NCBI GenBank assembly: GCA_900545335.1
Contig: UQYP01000014.1
Location: forward strand, 1-34,214
Source of the DNA: an uncultured Sutterella sp.
Lineage (GTDB): Bacteria > Pseudomonadota > Gammaproteobacteria > Burkholderiales > Burkholderiaceae_F
Direction of reading: 5' to 3'
DNA length: 34,214 bases
Shown: piece after piece, positions 7,047 through 16,243 of the stretch
Position numbering within the stretch: position 1 is the first letter of the stretch
Layout: each line of letters starts with the position of its first letter
Translations under genes and position numbers: made by a program
Notes under the pieces: model-generated
What the model saw: the letters and a program-made list of their open reading frames with translations, nothing else
Told to the model about the DNA's origin: nothing
Database searches by the model: none

Positions 7047-8981
7047 CTAATCAATGCTTATCCCATTTTGTCTGCTGACATGTTGACCAGATAAATTCAG
7101 CGAAGTTTGTACTAATGCATTTTGCGCATTATTGAGATTGCTTCCGAGGCTTTGATCTGTGCCGGTTGACATACTGGTTGATACCTGGTTGGTATGGCTC
7201 TCCGTTGATTGAAGAGAAGACTGTTGATTTAAAGTGTTATTCAGTAAACGAGTAAATCCGGCCATTGACTTATCAGCCGTCTGAGTGGTGTAGGAACGAA
7301 GCGACTGGACAGAGTCTGAGTACCCGAAACTGTTACTCATACTGCTCGTTGCACTTTGGCTATTAGCTTCACCCATGGAGACCGCGGACGATACCCCCAT
7401 TGAAACAGGCGTCATCGACATACCGGTCACGGTTCCGGTGCCGGATCTCGTCACACTGCCGTAGGCCGAGGTACTCTGCATCATTGAAGAGTCGGTATAC
7501 CCCATTGAGCGGTCACTCTTATTGCCTCCGACATTATTAGTCGAGACATTGCCCCAGCTCGTGTTCCCTAAAGAGATATTGCCTGAGGTAAGACTTGCTC
7601 CTTGAGACTGAGCTGCACTTTGAGCGGGAGCCATGACGCTAGCGGCTAATTGTGCCGTAGCAAAGTCACTGCCCTTAGCAATCGCAAAAGCAATGACCGG
7701 GGCCAGAATGGTTAAAAATCCGGCAATAGCCTGAGAACTGGCTCCTGCTTCGCGGATCAAGTTTGCCGCATAGATAGTGTTAGCCCCGTACTCAGCAATG
7801 ATTTGATTCATCGGGTGACTGTCAGTGTGAATAATCAAATAATTCATCACGGCTGAGATCGGAGCCCACAGCTGAATCCAAATCAAAAGCGTGAAATAGC
7901 TTCTGAGAATAGTGCCTGCCATGTGCCCCACAGCTAACACCATGATGAAAACCAGCGGGAAAGAGGCAAGGATGATAAATTCCAAAGAGTTTCTGACTTT
8001 AGGCAGAGCATCTTTGGCGATTTCAGCCATCGTTCGATAGTTGATTTCAGAAGAGAGATTGCCTTGAGCTTTGGCTAAAGCAGTCGCAGTAGCTAAAGGG
8101 TGACCGGCAAGTGCTGCAACATTTTGAATATCGCTTTGAAGCGTATTCATGAAAACTGAGTGCTTAATCGAGTTGGCTAAACTCTGAGACACCCCCAGCA
8201 ATAAACTCTCCGCCTGAGGCAGTACTCTCAAAATCAAAGTACTCGCATCCAATTGATCCGATAAGAGCTTCATCGCGAGATGCTTTTGAATAGCTGGAAG
8301 TTCGGTTGCAGCCATATGGTTATTGATAAAGGCAATGGCTTCATCACACCCGAGCCAATTACCAGCTGTGTCCTGAGTCTTGCGGGCAGGATTCACCCAC
8401 CCGGTTTGAGAAATCGTCTGCCAGAGGTTCCCGCTCGTTGACAATGCGTCAATCTTTTGCGGATAGTCGATCAATTCTGGCATGACGCAATTGCGGTTAA
8501 AGTCAGAAATCAAAAGACGGCCTTGGGGAGTAACAGGTCCTGCGGCTAAGACAGCATTAACGGCACGTTCGGGAAAGACCATCCCAAAGCGTGAGAATCT
8601 TTCGGCTTCAACCCCTGCAAAGGTATCTTCAAAGATTTGGGTTAGCCAATGCCCGACATGAGAGGTGGTACTCGCCATGAAAGCAAGCCCCAGTGGAACG
8701 TTGGAAACCACATAAACAGAACCAGAACGTTCATCGTTAATGATGACATCGGTTTTAGGGACAAGCGTGACACCGTAGAAAATCAATACGGTAAAAATGA
8801 AGCTTCCGGCTTCAAGGCCTCTATAGCGCAGGGCACAGATAGTGATGACACACAAGAAACCGAATAACACGAGCGTCTTCAGTAACCCCGTATAGTCTGC
8901 CGACCCGGTAATCGCGACAACGGCTTCAAAAAGGTCTCGGATCTGGGCACCGTTCCAATAAGCAAAAAATTCAAAAGTCAT
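7047..8981 (-). CDS. traG: TraG, N-terminal membrane part, ending at amber codon
   Basis: This 644-residue product matches the TraG_N domain of F-type systems, an inner-membrane protein needed for pilus assembly. The N-terminus MTFEFFAYWNGAQ is typical. Membrane helices occur near residues 35-80 and again around 340-440. Residues from about 450 onward are a Ser/Gly/Asn/Gln-rich linker that would normally lead into the C-terminal domain. Instead the frame meets TAG at 7047-7049 and then continues open. In F, N-terminal fragments of TraG keep pilus-assembly function, so this truncated product might still build pili but fail in mating-pair stabilisation. It starts at ATG 8981, ten bases after traH ends, and is the last gene of the operon. 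Confidence 0.85.
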   Translation of the reverse strand: MTFEFFAYWNGAQIRDLFEAVVAITGSADYTGLLKTLVLFGFLCVITICALRYRGLEAGSFIFTVLIFYGVTLVPKTDVIINDERSGSVYVVSNVPLGLAFMASTTSHVGHWLTQIFEDTFAGVEAERFSRFGMVFPERAVNAVLAAGPVTPQGRLLISDFNRNCVMPELIDYPQKIDALSTSGNLWQTISQTGWVNPARKTQDTAGNWLGCDEAIAFINNHMAATELPAIQKHLAMKLLSDQLDASTLILRVLPQAESLLLGVSQSLANSIKHSVFMNTLQSDIQNVAALAGHPLATATALAKAQGNLSSEINYRTMAEIAKDALPKVRNSLEFIILASFPLVFIMVLAVGHMAGTILRSYFTLLIWIQLWAPISAVMNYLIIHTDSHPMNQIIAEYGANTIYAANLIREAGASSQAIAGFLTILAPVIAFAIAKGSDFATAQLAASVMAPAQSAAQSQGASLTSGNISLGNTSWGNVSTNNVGGNKSDRSMGYTDSSMMQSTSAYGSVTRSGTGTVTGMSMTPVSMGVSSAVSMGEANSQSATSSMSNSFGYSDSVQSLRSYTTQTADKSMAGFTRLLNNTLNQQSSLQSTESHTNQVSTSMSTGTDQSLGSNLNNAQNALVQTSLNLSGQHVSRQNGISID

Positions 8982-8991
8982 GGATCAATCC

Positions 8992-10413
8992 TTATTCACG
9001 TACAACCCAACGGGAGGCAAGGTTTTGAGCGGCGTTGCCTAATAAGCTTCTTTCAATGTGTTCAATCTGTTCCATAAAGCTTCGGGCTCTGGACATCTGC
9101 TGATAGATCTTGTCTGAACGCGAGGCCAGATCAAGACGGACATCGGCAATGCGGGAAGATATCCGTTTGACGTGCTCGGCATTGATCGTGTTAGCTTGAG
9201 CGCCGCTGGCACTTGTAATCACCTTTTCAATATCTATGGTTAATTGATCTAAAGCTCTGACGATAGCTTCATAAGCAGCGGCTTCAACGTAAATTCGCAG
9301 GATATCTTCTGAAAAACCTGCATAGCGGTTAATCGTGACGGTATTAATCAGTTTGATTAGAGGAATAGAAGAGACAGACCCAAGAAGGAGAATATCTTCT
9401 TCAGTCACTCTGGACGGATCTCGGCTTAAAAGCGAGCGGCGATAGTTCGTTGCAGCTTCCCAAAGCCTATGTGTGAGGTTAATGTCATCGAACGCTACCC
9501 GTTCCGGATAAAGACACTTTGTGTCCTTAGTAGGACAGGAAAGGCGTGTGGCGTTGTTGAGCGACACACTTTCAGCGGAGCCAAAGAGAAGGCTCGCAAT
9601 GTCTTCGCCCATGATGTATCGGGAACGGGCTACGGCAGAGGAGTCGTCTCCTGCTTGCGTATATATTGTCGTCCCCACGAGTGTCATCATGAGCTCTTTG
9701 AGTTCCTTGGGGTACTTAGAGGTTAAGGTGCCTCCACCCAAAAGCGCCCAAGTGAGGTTAATTTCGCCTGCTTCAATCGTGTTGCCGCCGGAGTCTGTGC
9801 GGGTAGGGGTGTTTTTAAAGACGGTTGCCCCATCTGTGCGAGTCATAGTGTCTGCTTCATAAGCGTCTGAGGCCGTACCGGAATCACGCAAATGGTTTGT
9901 CGCGGAGTAACGCAGTTTCTGCATATAGCCCTGAGCGCCGGTCATATCTAAGAGCGTTTGCGCTGCAGTACAGGAATCCTGAAAGCGGCCGGAATACTCT
10001 CTGATCAAATCACGGAAACTCGTCACTTGTTCGGATAAGTCAGGGGATAAGGTCTGAAGAGCCAACTGGAAAGCTAATCCGGGTAAAGATGAGCCGATGG
10101 CTCTTAAGTAATTTAAGAACTCTTCCTTTGATGGGATACTGAAGGCACCCATAAAGATATCGATCCCACCGCAGCCAGCTGACAACTTAGGCGGTGTGAA
10201 TTGGAAAGGCGTGAAGTCCGTTCGAGGTGCGCGGTAGACGAAACCGCCGCCTGTAGCGAGATTAAGGTGAGCGGATTCGTAAATGCCGGCAGCCGTGACG
10301 TTACCCTGGGCAACGCCGGATGATGAGTCATAAAAATCTTCCAAAAAGCCAGCTTGGGCAGTTGAAAGAGTCAACGAGAGAATGGCGACGGCAATAGCAT
10401 GGCGTAATGTCAT
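8992..10413 (-). CDS. traH: TraH, conjugative pilus assembly protein
   Basis: This 473-residue protein has a signal peptide (cleavage probably after STAQA, residue 21). It carries the TraH signature around residues 80-125, with SAGCGGIDIFMGAFS then a Leu/Ala-rich helix. The C-terminal 100 residues are predicted coiled coil. TraH is an outer-membrane-associated periplasmic component of F-type secretion systems, working with TraF, TraW, TraU and TrbI in pilus extension. Length is close to F TraH (458). It starts at ATG 10413, nine bases after traF, and precedes traG, the standard F-H-G order. Identification is confident. Confidence 0.92.
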   Translation of the reverse strand: MTLRHAIAVAILSLTLSTAQAGFLEDFYDSSSGVAQGNVTAAGIYESAHLNLATGGGFVYRAPRTDFTPFQFTPPKLSAGCGGIDIFMGAFSIPSKEEFLNYLRAIGSSLPGLAFQLALQTLSPDLSEQVTSFRDLIREYSGRFQDSCTAAQTLLDMTGAQGYMQKLRYSATNHLRDSGTASDAYEADTMTRTDGATVFKNTPTRTDSGGNTIEAGEINLTWALLGGGTLTSKYPKELKELMMTLVGTTIYTQAGDDSSAVARSRYIMGEDIASLLFGSAESVSLNNATRLSCPTKDTKCLYPERVAFDDINLTHRLWEAATNYRRSLLSRDPSRVTEEDILLLGSVSSIPLIKLINTVTINRYAGFSEDILRIYVEAAAYEAIVRALDQLTIDIEKVITSASGAQANTINAEHVKRISSRIADVRLDLASRSDKIYQQMSRARSFMEQIEHIERSLLGNAAQNLASRWVVRE

Positions 10414-10422
10414 CGTAAATCC

Positions 10423-11214
10423 TTAGAGTCGAGGGAGAGTTTGTATAGTGGAATTCAAGGGTTGAGCGAGCCCCGAAGCTTGGACTAAGCGTTCTTTTAA
10501 GTCTTCAAGTGACAAGGCACCTGAAGCGATAAGTTCTGCACTTTGTCCATCACGGCTTACGAGAAAAACAGCCGGTGTCACAGTGGGGACGGAACCACTT
10601 AAGGTCATCAGGCGCTTCACGATCCCGTTATCCGGCTTGGCATTGGGCCATTCAGAAGTGACATCCCCTTTTATAGAAATCGAAAGAATCGAAAAACCTG
10701 ATTCTTGAGATAACCGTTCAATGACAGGCGACATCATGCTGCAAAAAGAACATCCGGATTGAACCAAAACAACAAGACCAGCTTGAGAAGCTAACTGTTT
10801 AATCGCAGCCTCTTTATTTTGTTTAGCCTCATCTTTCAAAGCGACTTGAGCAAAGTTGGCATTAGGATGTACTACTGTATGGTCAAAGGCGGGGTTAGCC
10901 CACAGTGTTTCCTGCCAGCGCTTTGCAAAGCGGTTCGACTTCTCAAGCATTAAGGTGTTGATTGCCAGATAAGCCTTGAGATTTGCCTCAGACGGATCCA
11001 TCACTGCAACATTTAAGCGACGCTGAGCTTCTGCTTTTAATTCTTCAACGGTCTCAAATTCAGGCAACGGTTTTTCTTTTTCAGGAGAAAGCTTTTCCTG
11101 ATAGAACAAAAAGCCTCTGTCTGGACTTACCCAGACGTCTTCGGTCCAGAAGTTTTTCTCCGAAGCATTGACTACGGAGCTCACTAGTAAAAGAGAGAGA
11201 AGGGTTTTCTTCAT
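10423..11214 (-). CDS. traF: TraF, thioredoxin-fold pilus assembly protein
   Basis: With the start at ATG 11214 the protein has 263 residues and a clean signal peptide. An in-frame extension to 11298 would bury that peptide, so I reject the longer form. The first half carries the TraF signature WVSPDRGFLFYQE. The second half is a thioredoxin fold with an intact CSFC motif (Cys155, Cys158) and a cis-Pro-like VTPAVF near residue 220. F TraF has the fold but is reported to lack the CxxC, while several non-F homologues keep it, so this one could be redox-active. Likely job: periplasmic folding of cysteine-rich TraN, TraU and TraH alongside the DsbC-like protein of the operon. Confidence 0.9.
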   Translation of the reverse strand: MKKTLLSLLLVSSVVNASEKNFWTEDVWVSPDRGFLFYQEKLSPEKEKPLPEFETVEELKAEAQRRLNVAVMDPSEANLKAYLAINTLMLEKSNRFAKRWQETLWANPAFDHTVVHPNANFAQVALKDEAKQNKEAAIKQLASQAGLVVLVQSGCSFCSMMSPVIERLSQESGFSILSISIKGDVTSEWPNAKPDNGIVKRLMTLSGSVPTVTPAVFLVSRDGQSAELIASGALSLEDLKERLVQASGLAQPLNSTIQTLPRL

Positions 11215-11227
11215 TTTTATTGTCTTT

Positions 11228-13450
11228 CTAACAATCAGTTCCAAAGCAGGTCCCTTCTTTACCCGGCATCGGGGCATAGGGTTTATTGCTTTGCTCAAGT
11301 TCTTCTTTACGAGCCTGGGCTCGGATTTCTGTTTTCTTGGGATCGGGTACCGTCACTTTTGACGTATCAATGAGTTTTCCAAGTTCATTGGGGTCAATTT
11401 TTCCGAGATCGACTCGGCTCATTTCGTATGCAGTTAATCCCTGGCAGACTTGGGAATCGCCAATATTCCAACCGAGACCCAACTGTTCGTGGGCGGCTTC
11501 TTGGACTAAAAGAGCAAGTTTGGAGTTGTAGCAGCAGTAGGATTCGGTCTTAATCATGCACTGACCAAGGTTATATTCCGTACAAACGCTTCCCACGTAG
11601 CGGCAGGTATCTGCTCCACGCTTAAGCTGCAATGTTTGCTCTTCAGGCGTGCAGGAGAGATAGTCCGTTGCGACTTCAAGCGCAACCATGGCAAAGAAAG
11701 TCCAGGGGTCAAAAGAGAATTGAACGGAGCCTCCTACATAGCTCACAGTCAGGCCGTAATAAGAGAGGTTAGGGGAGTAGGCTTGGCCTGCGGCTTCTCC
11801 ATAAAGTTTGGTCATGACAGAAGCGACCGTGTCATTACTCATCAGGATGTCGTTCACATAGGGTGAGCCCAGCGTGTGAATAGTTTCTTTGGCGATTTTT
11901 CCGGCAAAGATAAAGGATACGGGCAGGCCCGAAGCATTGCTGTGAGAACCTTTTACTTTACCTTTACAGCAGGAAACACCCCCAAGCTTATTTCTGCAGG
12001 TATTCATTTCACCCGTGAAAAACCGAAGGTTCTTATAGTCACCGTAGACTGCGGCCTGGCGCACGACTTCAAGTTTCGCGATCGTATCGGCTAAATTCGT
12101 ATTGGGAGCGTCATCTGTCGGAGTACAAAGTCCGTGCTGACAGATACTTTCTGTGCAGCGTTCTTCTTCAATGACGGTATCTTCGGTTTCTTGGCATTTA
12201 TAGGTAAAGGTCCAGTAGGAGCAGTTGTTATCACTGCCCGCCATGCACTTCTTGTCTATTAACCGGCATTTTGGGTTTGTAGAAAGGTCACTGCAGGTAC
12301 TAATTTCATCACTGCTTTCGCACTGATATTGCACTTCATAGCGCCAGCAGTCTTTGTAGACCGGAACACCGTTAATGATTCGAGTTTCAGCACCTTCAAT
12401 ACAGGATTTGCCCGAAATTTCACAGGAAGATTTGGATTGCTTGGACAGGGTACCGGGGAAGGGGCAATTAGAGTCCTCTGTCATTCCGGTAATGACTTCT
12501 TCACTGCCGGTCCATTGAATGTTGTCGGGCAGTGGAGACACGGTGGTGCTGCAGGAATAAATGCTGCTTGTCTCAGTTTCAGTTTCTTTAAGCGTGCAGC
12601 CTTTTTCAGTCAGAGCATCGCAGGTTTGCTTTTCACCGGTTTCGCACAACAATTGAGATTCTTCAATTAAACAAACGTCGGTAAAAATAGGGTGATAAGA
12701 CAAGCAAGCAGAACTTGTGACAGGACAGCTCAAATTCTTGCAAGTGTTTTGAATCTCGTTCACGGCATCTAAAACCGGAACCTTTTCAACGAATTGAATA
12801 TCCTGATGCGGGGTAAAGACGGCATCTTCCTTACAGTCAAAAGTCAGTGTTTCACTTTGACTCTTTTTGGGTGAAGGTTTACAGCCGGCAGTCTCCAGAT
12901 AACTGCAGGAGGGGTTTTCGGGATTGATGAGGCACGAGTACGTGAATTCCCGCTCCCAGCAGGGAAGCGTCACTTCAACTCCGTCCACAACACGCGTTTC
13001 ATCCGGCGCCGTACAGATCATCTGCGTCTGATTGCATGAAGCGTCGACTGCTGAAGGGCAATATTTATCTGTTTCAAACTTATCTGTGACCGTACTTTCA
13101 ACAGGAAGTTCAGTGATGCCTTCTGAAATAGAAGACAAGGGGCTTTCACAGGCATAAGAGTCTTGTTGAAGTTCACACTCTCCGGGTTTGCTTGCCTTAA
13201 GACACTCAGAGTTTCTTTGGGTACAGTCCGATTTGCTCTCAAGCGGTGTGCAGTGATTGACAGTACCGTCGCCTGAGCATTCCGTCACAGTTTCATACTG
13301 CCAGCAGTCACGATAGACTCGAGCCCCGTCAATGATTCGGGTTTCCGGCCCCTGCAGGCAGGTTTCTTTGACTACGGTGCAGTTTTCGGCATAGGAAAGA
13401 GTAGCCGTCACCATAAGAGAAACAACCAGAAGAGAACGCATTAACGGCAT
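11228..13450 (-). CDS. traN: TraN, cysteine-rich mating-pair stabilisation protein
   Basis: This 740-residue secreted protein has a signal peptide ending around TLSYA (residue 21) and dozens of cysteines. It fits TraN, the outer-membrane protein that clamps donor to recipient. Three copies of a module, ETR-(I/V)-(I/V)-(D/N)-G-x-x-V ... CW ... C, occur near residues 31-59, 145-172 and 357-385. They alternate with short Cys blocks of the type C-x-x-L-x-x-x-x-x-C. The C-terminal 250 residues hold the conserved part (KLGGVSCCKGKVKGS, CSCxx-rich tail, SYCCYNSKLA). The start at 13450 has GGGAG 6 bases upstream; ATG 13441 in a TAATG overlap with the upstream gene is the alternative. It is longer than F TraN (602). 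Confidence 0.88.
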   Translation of the reverse strand: MPLMRSLLVVSLMVTATLSYAENCTVVKETCLQGPETRIIDGARVYRDCWQYETVTECSGDGTVNHCTPLESKSDCTQRNSECLKASKPGECELQQDSYACESPLSSISEGITELPVESTVTDKFETDKYCPSAVDASCNQTQMICTAPDETRVVDGVEVTLPCWEREFTYSCLINPENPSCSYLETAGCKPSPKKSQSETLTFDCKEDAVFTPHQDIQFVEKVPVLDAVNEIQNTCKNLSCPVTSSACLSYHPIFTDVCLIEESQLLCETGEKQTCDALTEKGCTLKETETETSSIYSCSTTVSPLPDNIQWTGSEEVITGMTEDSNCPFPGTLSKQSKSSCEISGKSCIEGAETRIINGVPVYKDCWRYEVQYQCESSDEISTCSDLSTNPKCRLIDKKCMAGSDNNCSYWTFTYKCQETEDTVIEEERCTESICQHGLCTPTDDAPNTNLADTIAKLEVVRQAAVYGDYKNLRFFTGEMNTCRNKLGGVSCCKGKVKGSHSNASGLPVSFIFAGKIAKETIHTLGSPYVNDILMSNDTVASVMTKLYGEAAGQAYSPNLSYYGLTVSYVGGSVQFSFDPWTFFAMVALEVATDYLSCTPEEQTLQLKRGADTCRYVGSVCTEYNLGQCMIKTESYCCYNSKLALLVQEAAHEQLGLGWNIGDSQVCQGLTAYEMSRVDLGKIDPNELGKLIDTSKVTVPDPKKTEIRAQARKEELEQSNKPYAPMPGKEGTCFGTDC

Positions 13451-14607
13451 ACGGTCTCCCAGTGTTCAATTTCACCGTGCTGAGGCTTATAAACCTGCAT
13501 TTCAGTGCTGACTGTCCGAGTACCCTTACCGGTATCTTTGTTGGTAATGGTGATGGTGTAAAAAGTACGACCACCCCGCTCAAACTGCTCGATGCTGAAA
13601 ATAAAAGGAATGCGGTTTGTAGCTGTAAAAGAGGACGGCGCAGAAGTAAAGGAGCCCATCGTGCGAGTCCCGATCTTCACTGTCACTTTCATCGAGTTGC
13701 TACAGGCATAACTCACCGTCGCTTTCAGATTAACACCCGTAGCGTTGTATCCCACCTCTTTAAAGACTTTGAGGCTCACATTAGTTTTTTGATCTGCCGT
13801 ACAGGGCGCAATGATCTCAACCCCCAATGTCCGAATACAGGTTTGGGTTGTAGGCGGACTCTTTTCGATTGTGCATTGGTAAGGGTAGGTCTTTTTAACA
13901 TCCACAGTAACCGGAACTGTGCACTTGGCATCGTTATATTCAGCCGGTGCTTTCACGCACGAGTATCGGTTTTCTGTGTGTGAGAGCACTTCTTTTTCAA
14001 TGCGGCAGGTTTTGGCTTCTGAGACAGCATTGGTGTGACAGCGGTAGAGTTCACGCGTGCCCATCTCCATGGTCCAGCCTTCTGAACAAGTACCGGTCAC
14101 AATACCGCCCGTAGCTTCATCACAAACTTCGATTTCCGATAACCCGGGGATAACGGTTGAAACCGTCTCGCAGTGAGTTTCAGAACTCACAATGTCGCCT
14201 GCGCTTCCGATGAGGTCATCGGCGTTACCGATCACTTCTTCATATTCGCCCAGGATTTTGTCTTTTTCTTCTTCGGACAATTCCGGTTTATTGGCTCCGC
14301 CCTGATAGACGAGCTGCACGGCTAAACACTCAGGATCGTCTTTAGAAAGACAGGCATTGGCTTTATTAGACCCGGGAGTAAATAAATCACCCATGCCGGA
14401 TTCGTTCCTAAGGTCGGATAGGTCTGATGTATCCCCGATAAAGTCCTTATTAACGACATCATTGCGATTGTCGTTTGTCACAATTGAGCCGTAGTTGGGA
14501 CGGGGAACGGACTGTGCAGCCAGTGCGGCATCGTTTACAGAAACGTTGCCGGCACAGGCATTACCAAATGCTAAAAGAAGAATGAGCCCCGGGAGAGAAC
14601 GCTTCAT
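13441..14607 (-). CDS. TraN-like secreted cysteine-rich protein
   Basis: This 388-residue protein has a signal peptide (MKRSLPGLILLLAFGNACAG). A low-complexity acidic N-terminal region of about 130 residues follows, then a Cys-rich section around 140-270 (HCETVS, CSEGW, YRCHT, CRIEKEV, YSC). The last 110 residues look beta-rich and end in WETVCR. The Cys section resembles the N-terminal half of the long TraN proteins of SXT/IncA-C-type elements. With the 740-residue TraN just downstream, the pair would total about 1130 residues, the size of those long TraN. I infer a split or duplicated TraN. It starts at ATG 14607 in a TGATG overlap with trbC. The name TraN is not certain for this half. Confidence 0.6.
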   Translation of the reverse strand: MKRSLPGLILLLAFGNACAGNVSVNDAALAAQSVPRPNYGSIVTNDNRNDVVNKDFIGDTSDLSDLRNESGMGDLFTPGSNKANACLSKDDPECLAVQLVYQGGANKPELSEEEKDKILGEYEEVIGNADDLIGSAGDIVSSETHCETVSTVIPGLSEIEVCDEATGGIVTGTCSEGWTMEMGTRELYRCHTNAVSEAKTCRIEKEVLSHTENRYSCVKAPAEYNDAKCTVPVTVDVKKTYPYQCTIEKSPPTTQTCIRTLGVEIIAPCTADQKTNVSLKVFKEVGYNATGVNLKATVSYACSNSMKVTVKIGTRTMGSFTSAPSSFTATNRIPFIFSIEQFERGGRTFYTITITNKDTGKGTRTVSTEMQVYKPQHGEIEHWETVCR

Positions 14608-15227
14608 CACGGACGGTCTCCCAACTTATCTAAGGCACTTTTCACTAAGTGAGCGGCCTTGGTTAATTGAGAATCGCCTGGATGCTTCTTTAAAGCCGTC
14701 GCAATCTCTGAAGCTAAATATTCGAGCGCATAGCGCAGCGTTACGTCCCCTCTGGCTACAAACAAGGCTTGGGTGTTCTCACATGCGGTCTTACAAACCG
14801 GCATAACCATCACTTGAGGGACATCTTTGATGCCCTGGTGGTTAAAGAGTACCGGGTCAATCTTGACGGAGGCACCTAAGTCAGTCAGAAACTTGAACTC
14901 TTCCATGTGTCGGGCGATGAGGCCTTTGCCGTAGCGCTCAAGGACAGTACGAGGTTTTTCATCAGGTTTATCGTTAATCTCGACTCCGACCCCACGGAAA
15001 CTTAAAGCTAGGCCCGCATCTCTTGCATCAATTGCCAGTCTTTCTAAAGAGGCGCGGGGCATAGAAAGAGAAACGGCAATAGCAATGACGAATTCTTCTT
15101 CGTTGGGCTCTGGCAGTTCATTGACAGAGCGTTGTGCCTCAGAAATTATTGTCTGAAGTTCCAAAGGCGTTAAGGCATAAGCAGTCGTCACTCCCATAAT
15201 CGCTAAAAGAACTAAAAGCTTTCTCAT
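14607..15227 (-). CDS. trbC: TrbC, F-type pilin assembly protein
   Basis: The protein has 206 residues from ATG 15227. That ATG has a perfect AGGAGG six bases upstream and sits in an ATGA overlap with traU; the longer frame to 15275 lacks these. A signal peptide is followed by the TrbC_Ftype domain: FVIAIAVSLSMPRASLERLA near residues 47-66 and the thioredoxin-like VPQVMV near 130. In F, TrbC is a periplasmic protein that partners TraW and is required for pilus assembly. It lies between traU and the TraN genes, as in other F-type systems. Confidence 0.88.
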   Translation of the reverse strand: MRKLLVLLAIMGVTTAYALTPLELQTIISEAQRSVNELPEPNEEEFVIAIAVSLSMPRASLERLAIDARDAGLALSFRGVGVEINDKPDEKPRTVLERYGKGLIARHMEEFKFLTDLGASVKIDPVLFNHQGIKDVPQVMVMPVCKTACENTQALFVARGDVTLRYALEYLASEIATALKKHPGDSQLTKAAHLVKSALDKLGDRP

Positions 15228-16243
15228 GACCCGCCTCCTAAGTTCATACCCTGACAGCAATCCCGTCTTCTCCAAATCAAAAAGGAAGCATCCTCTCCTT
15301 TAACAGGAGGTGTCGTCCCGCCTAAAGCATCGATTGCTGTGGAAGCACCGAACGGTCGGCAGCATGTGCCTTGGGTTTGACGTGAGGGCCAAACCATCTG
15401 TGTGCGATAGACATCCTTACTCATCAAAAATTCCAGCTGAGGTCCGCACTGACCGTCTTCACCCCATTGACGCCATAAGAGTCCTTCGCGGTGAAGTTTC
15501 AGTGTGAAGCGCTGAGTGAGTAAGCTAAAGGCTTGTTCATCCGTGATATGGGCGTTTACCCAACCGGTTAAGGGGAAAAGGCTTCCGGCACAGCCCGCGC
15601 ACCAATAAAGACTATTAATCGGAAGGTTCACCGTGGCAGAGACACAATCCAAACTGCAGGCCCCCACTGCAATCGGATTTGAAAAAAGGGTCACATCTGG
15701 ATTGAGCAAAAAAGAACTCATGGAGTCATCCCACAGGGGATCGAGTTCTGTCATGTAAGCGACATCCCAGGGAGAAGCCTCGAGACACTTGGTATCAAAA
15801 AGGACTTCTAAAAGGTAAAGCCAAGGCGTGTGGTACCAGTGAATCTGGTAAAAGCTTGTGCGGTGGCCTCGCTTTTTAGGATTAGGTGTTCTGCCGTGAG
15901 CCGGGGCCGAGAACCGTCCTCCCATGGTGATGCCTCCCAGGGAGGGGAAACAAAAAGGCTCTCGCACAATTTCAACGGTACGGATCGGTTCCCAAAAGCC
16001 GATGTTCATCCCTAAAGTGACAGAACCGTTAGCGGTACAACTGCACATCCCGTCAGCGCCGGTTGCGACATCTCTGAAGCCCGAGGGGCTGATGAGGCTT
16101 GTGTTTTGACCGACAGTAATCGGAAAGATACACTCCCAGCAGACATCTGTAATGGGATTGGTGATTTTCCCATAGCAGGCAGCAAAGGCATTCAGAGACA
16201 AAGCTGAAAGTACAGCAATAAAAAGAGCCTTAATCGTATTCAC
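15224..16243 (-). CDS. traU: TraU, conjugal transfer/pilus assembly protein
   Basis: This 339-residue protein has a signal peptide cleaved near AFAAC (residue 21) and the TraU signature directly after it: CYGKITNPITDVCWECIFPI. Many cysteines follow (DGMCSC, LYWCAGCAGSLFP, CCRPFGAS). TraU is a periplasmic component needed mainly for DNA transfer rather than pilus formation in F. The start codon is GTG 16243, abutting the TAA of traW, with AAAGGGG seven bases upstream. Length matches F TraU (330). It overlaps trbC by four bases. Confidence 0.93.
   Translation of the reverse strand: MNTIKALFIAVLSALSLNAFAACYGKITNPITDVCWECIFPITVGQNTSLISPSGFRDVATGADGMCSCTANGSVTLGMNIGFWEPIRTVEIVREPFCFPSLGGITMGGRFSAPAHGRTPNPKKRGHRTSFYQIHWYHTPWLYLLEVLFDTKCLEASPWDVAYMTELDPLWDDSMSSFLLNPDVTLFSNPIAVGACSLDCVSATVNLPINSLYWCAGCAGSLFPLTGWVNAHITDEQAFSLLTQRFTLKLHREGLLWRQWGEDGQCGPQLEFLMSKDVYRTQMVWPSRQTQGTCCRPFGASTAIDALGGTTPPVKGEDASFLIWRRRDCCQGMNLGGGS

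Noticed and set aside
7047..7049. Amber codon reassignment as the explanation for the traG break
   Set aside because: Other genes in the window, including the ATPase ending at 1698 and glf ending at 33831, end at TAG, so TAG works as a stop here.
9521..9862. 113-residue plus-strand open frame inside traH
   Set aside because: Antisense to a confidently identified gene, with no start signal.
11215..11298. N-terminal extension of TraF
   Set aside because: It would bury the signal peptide and overlap traN; the ATG at 11214 gives a normal exported protein.
13462..13983. 173-residue plus-strand open frame
   Set aside because: It lies opposite the TraN-like gene, which has a signal peptide, coupling and family features. 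The antisense frame has none.
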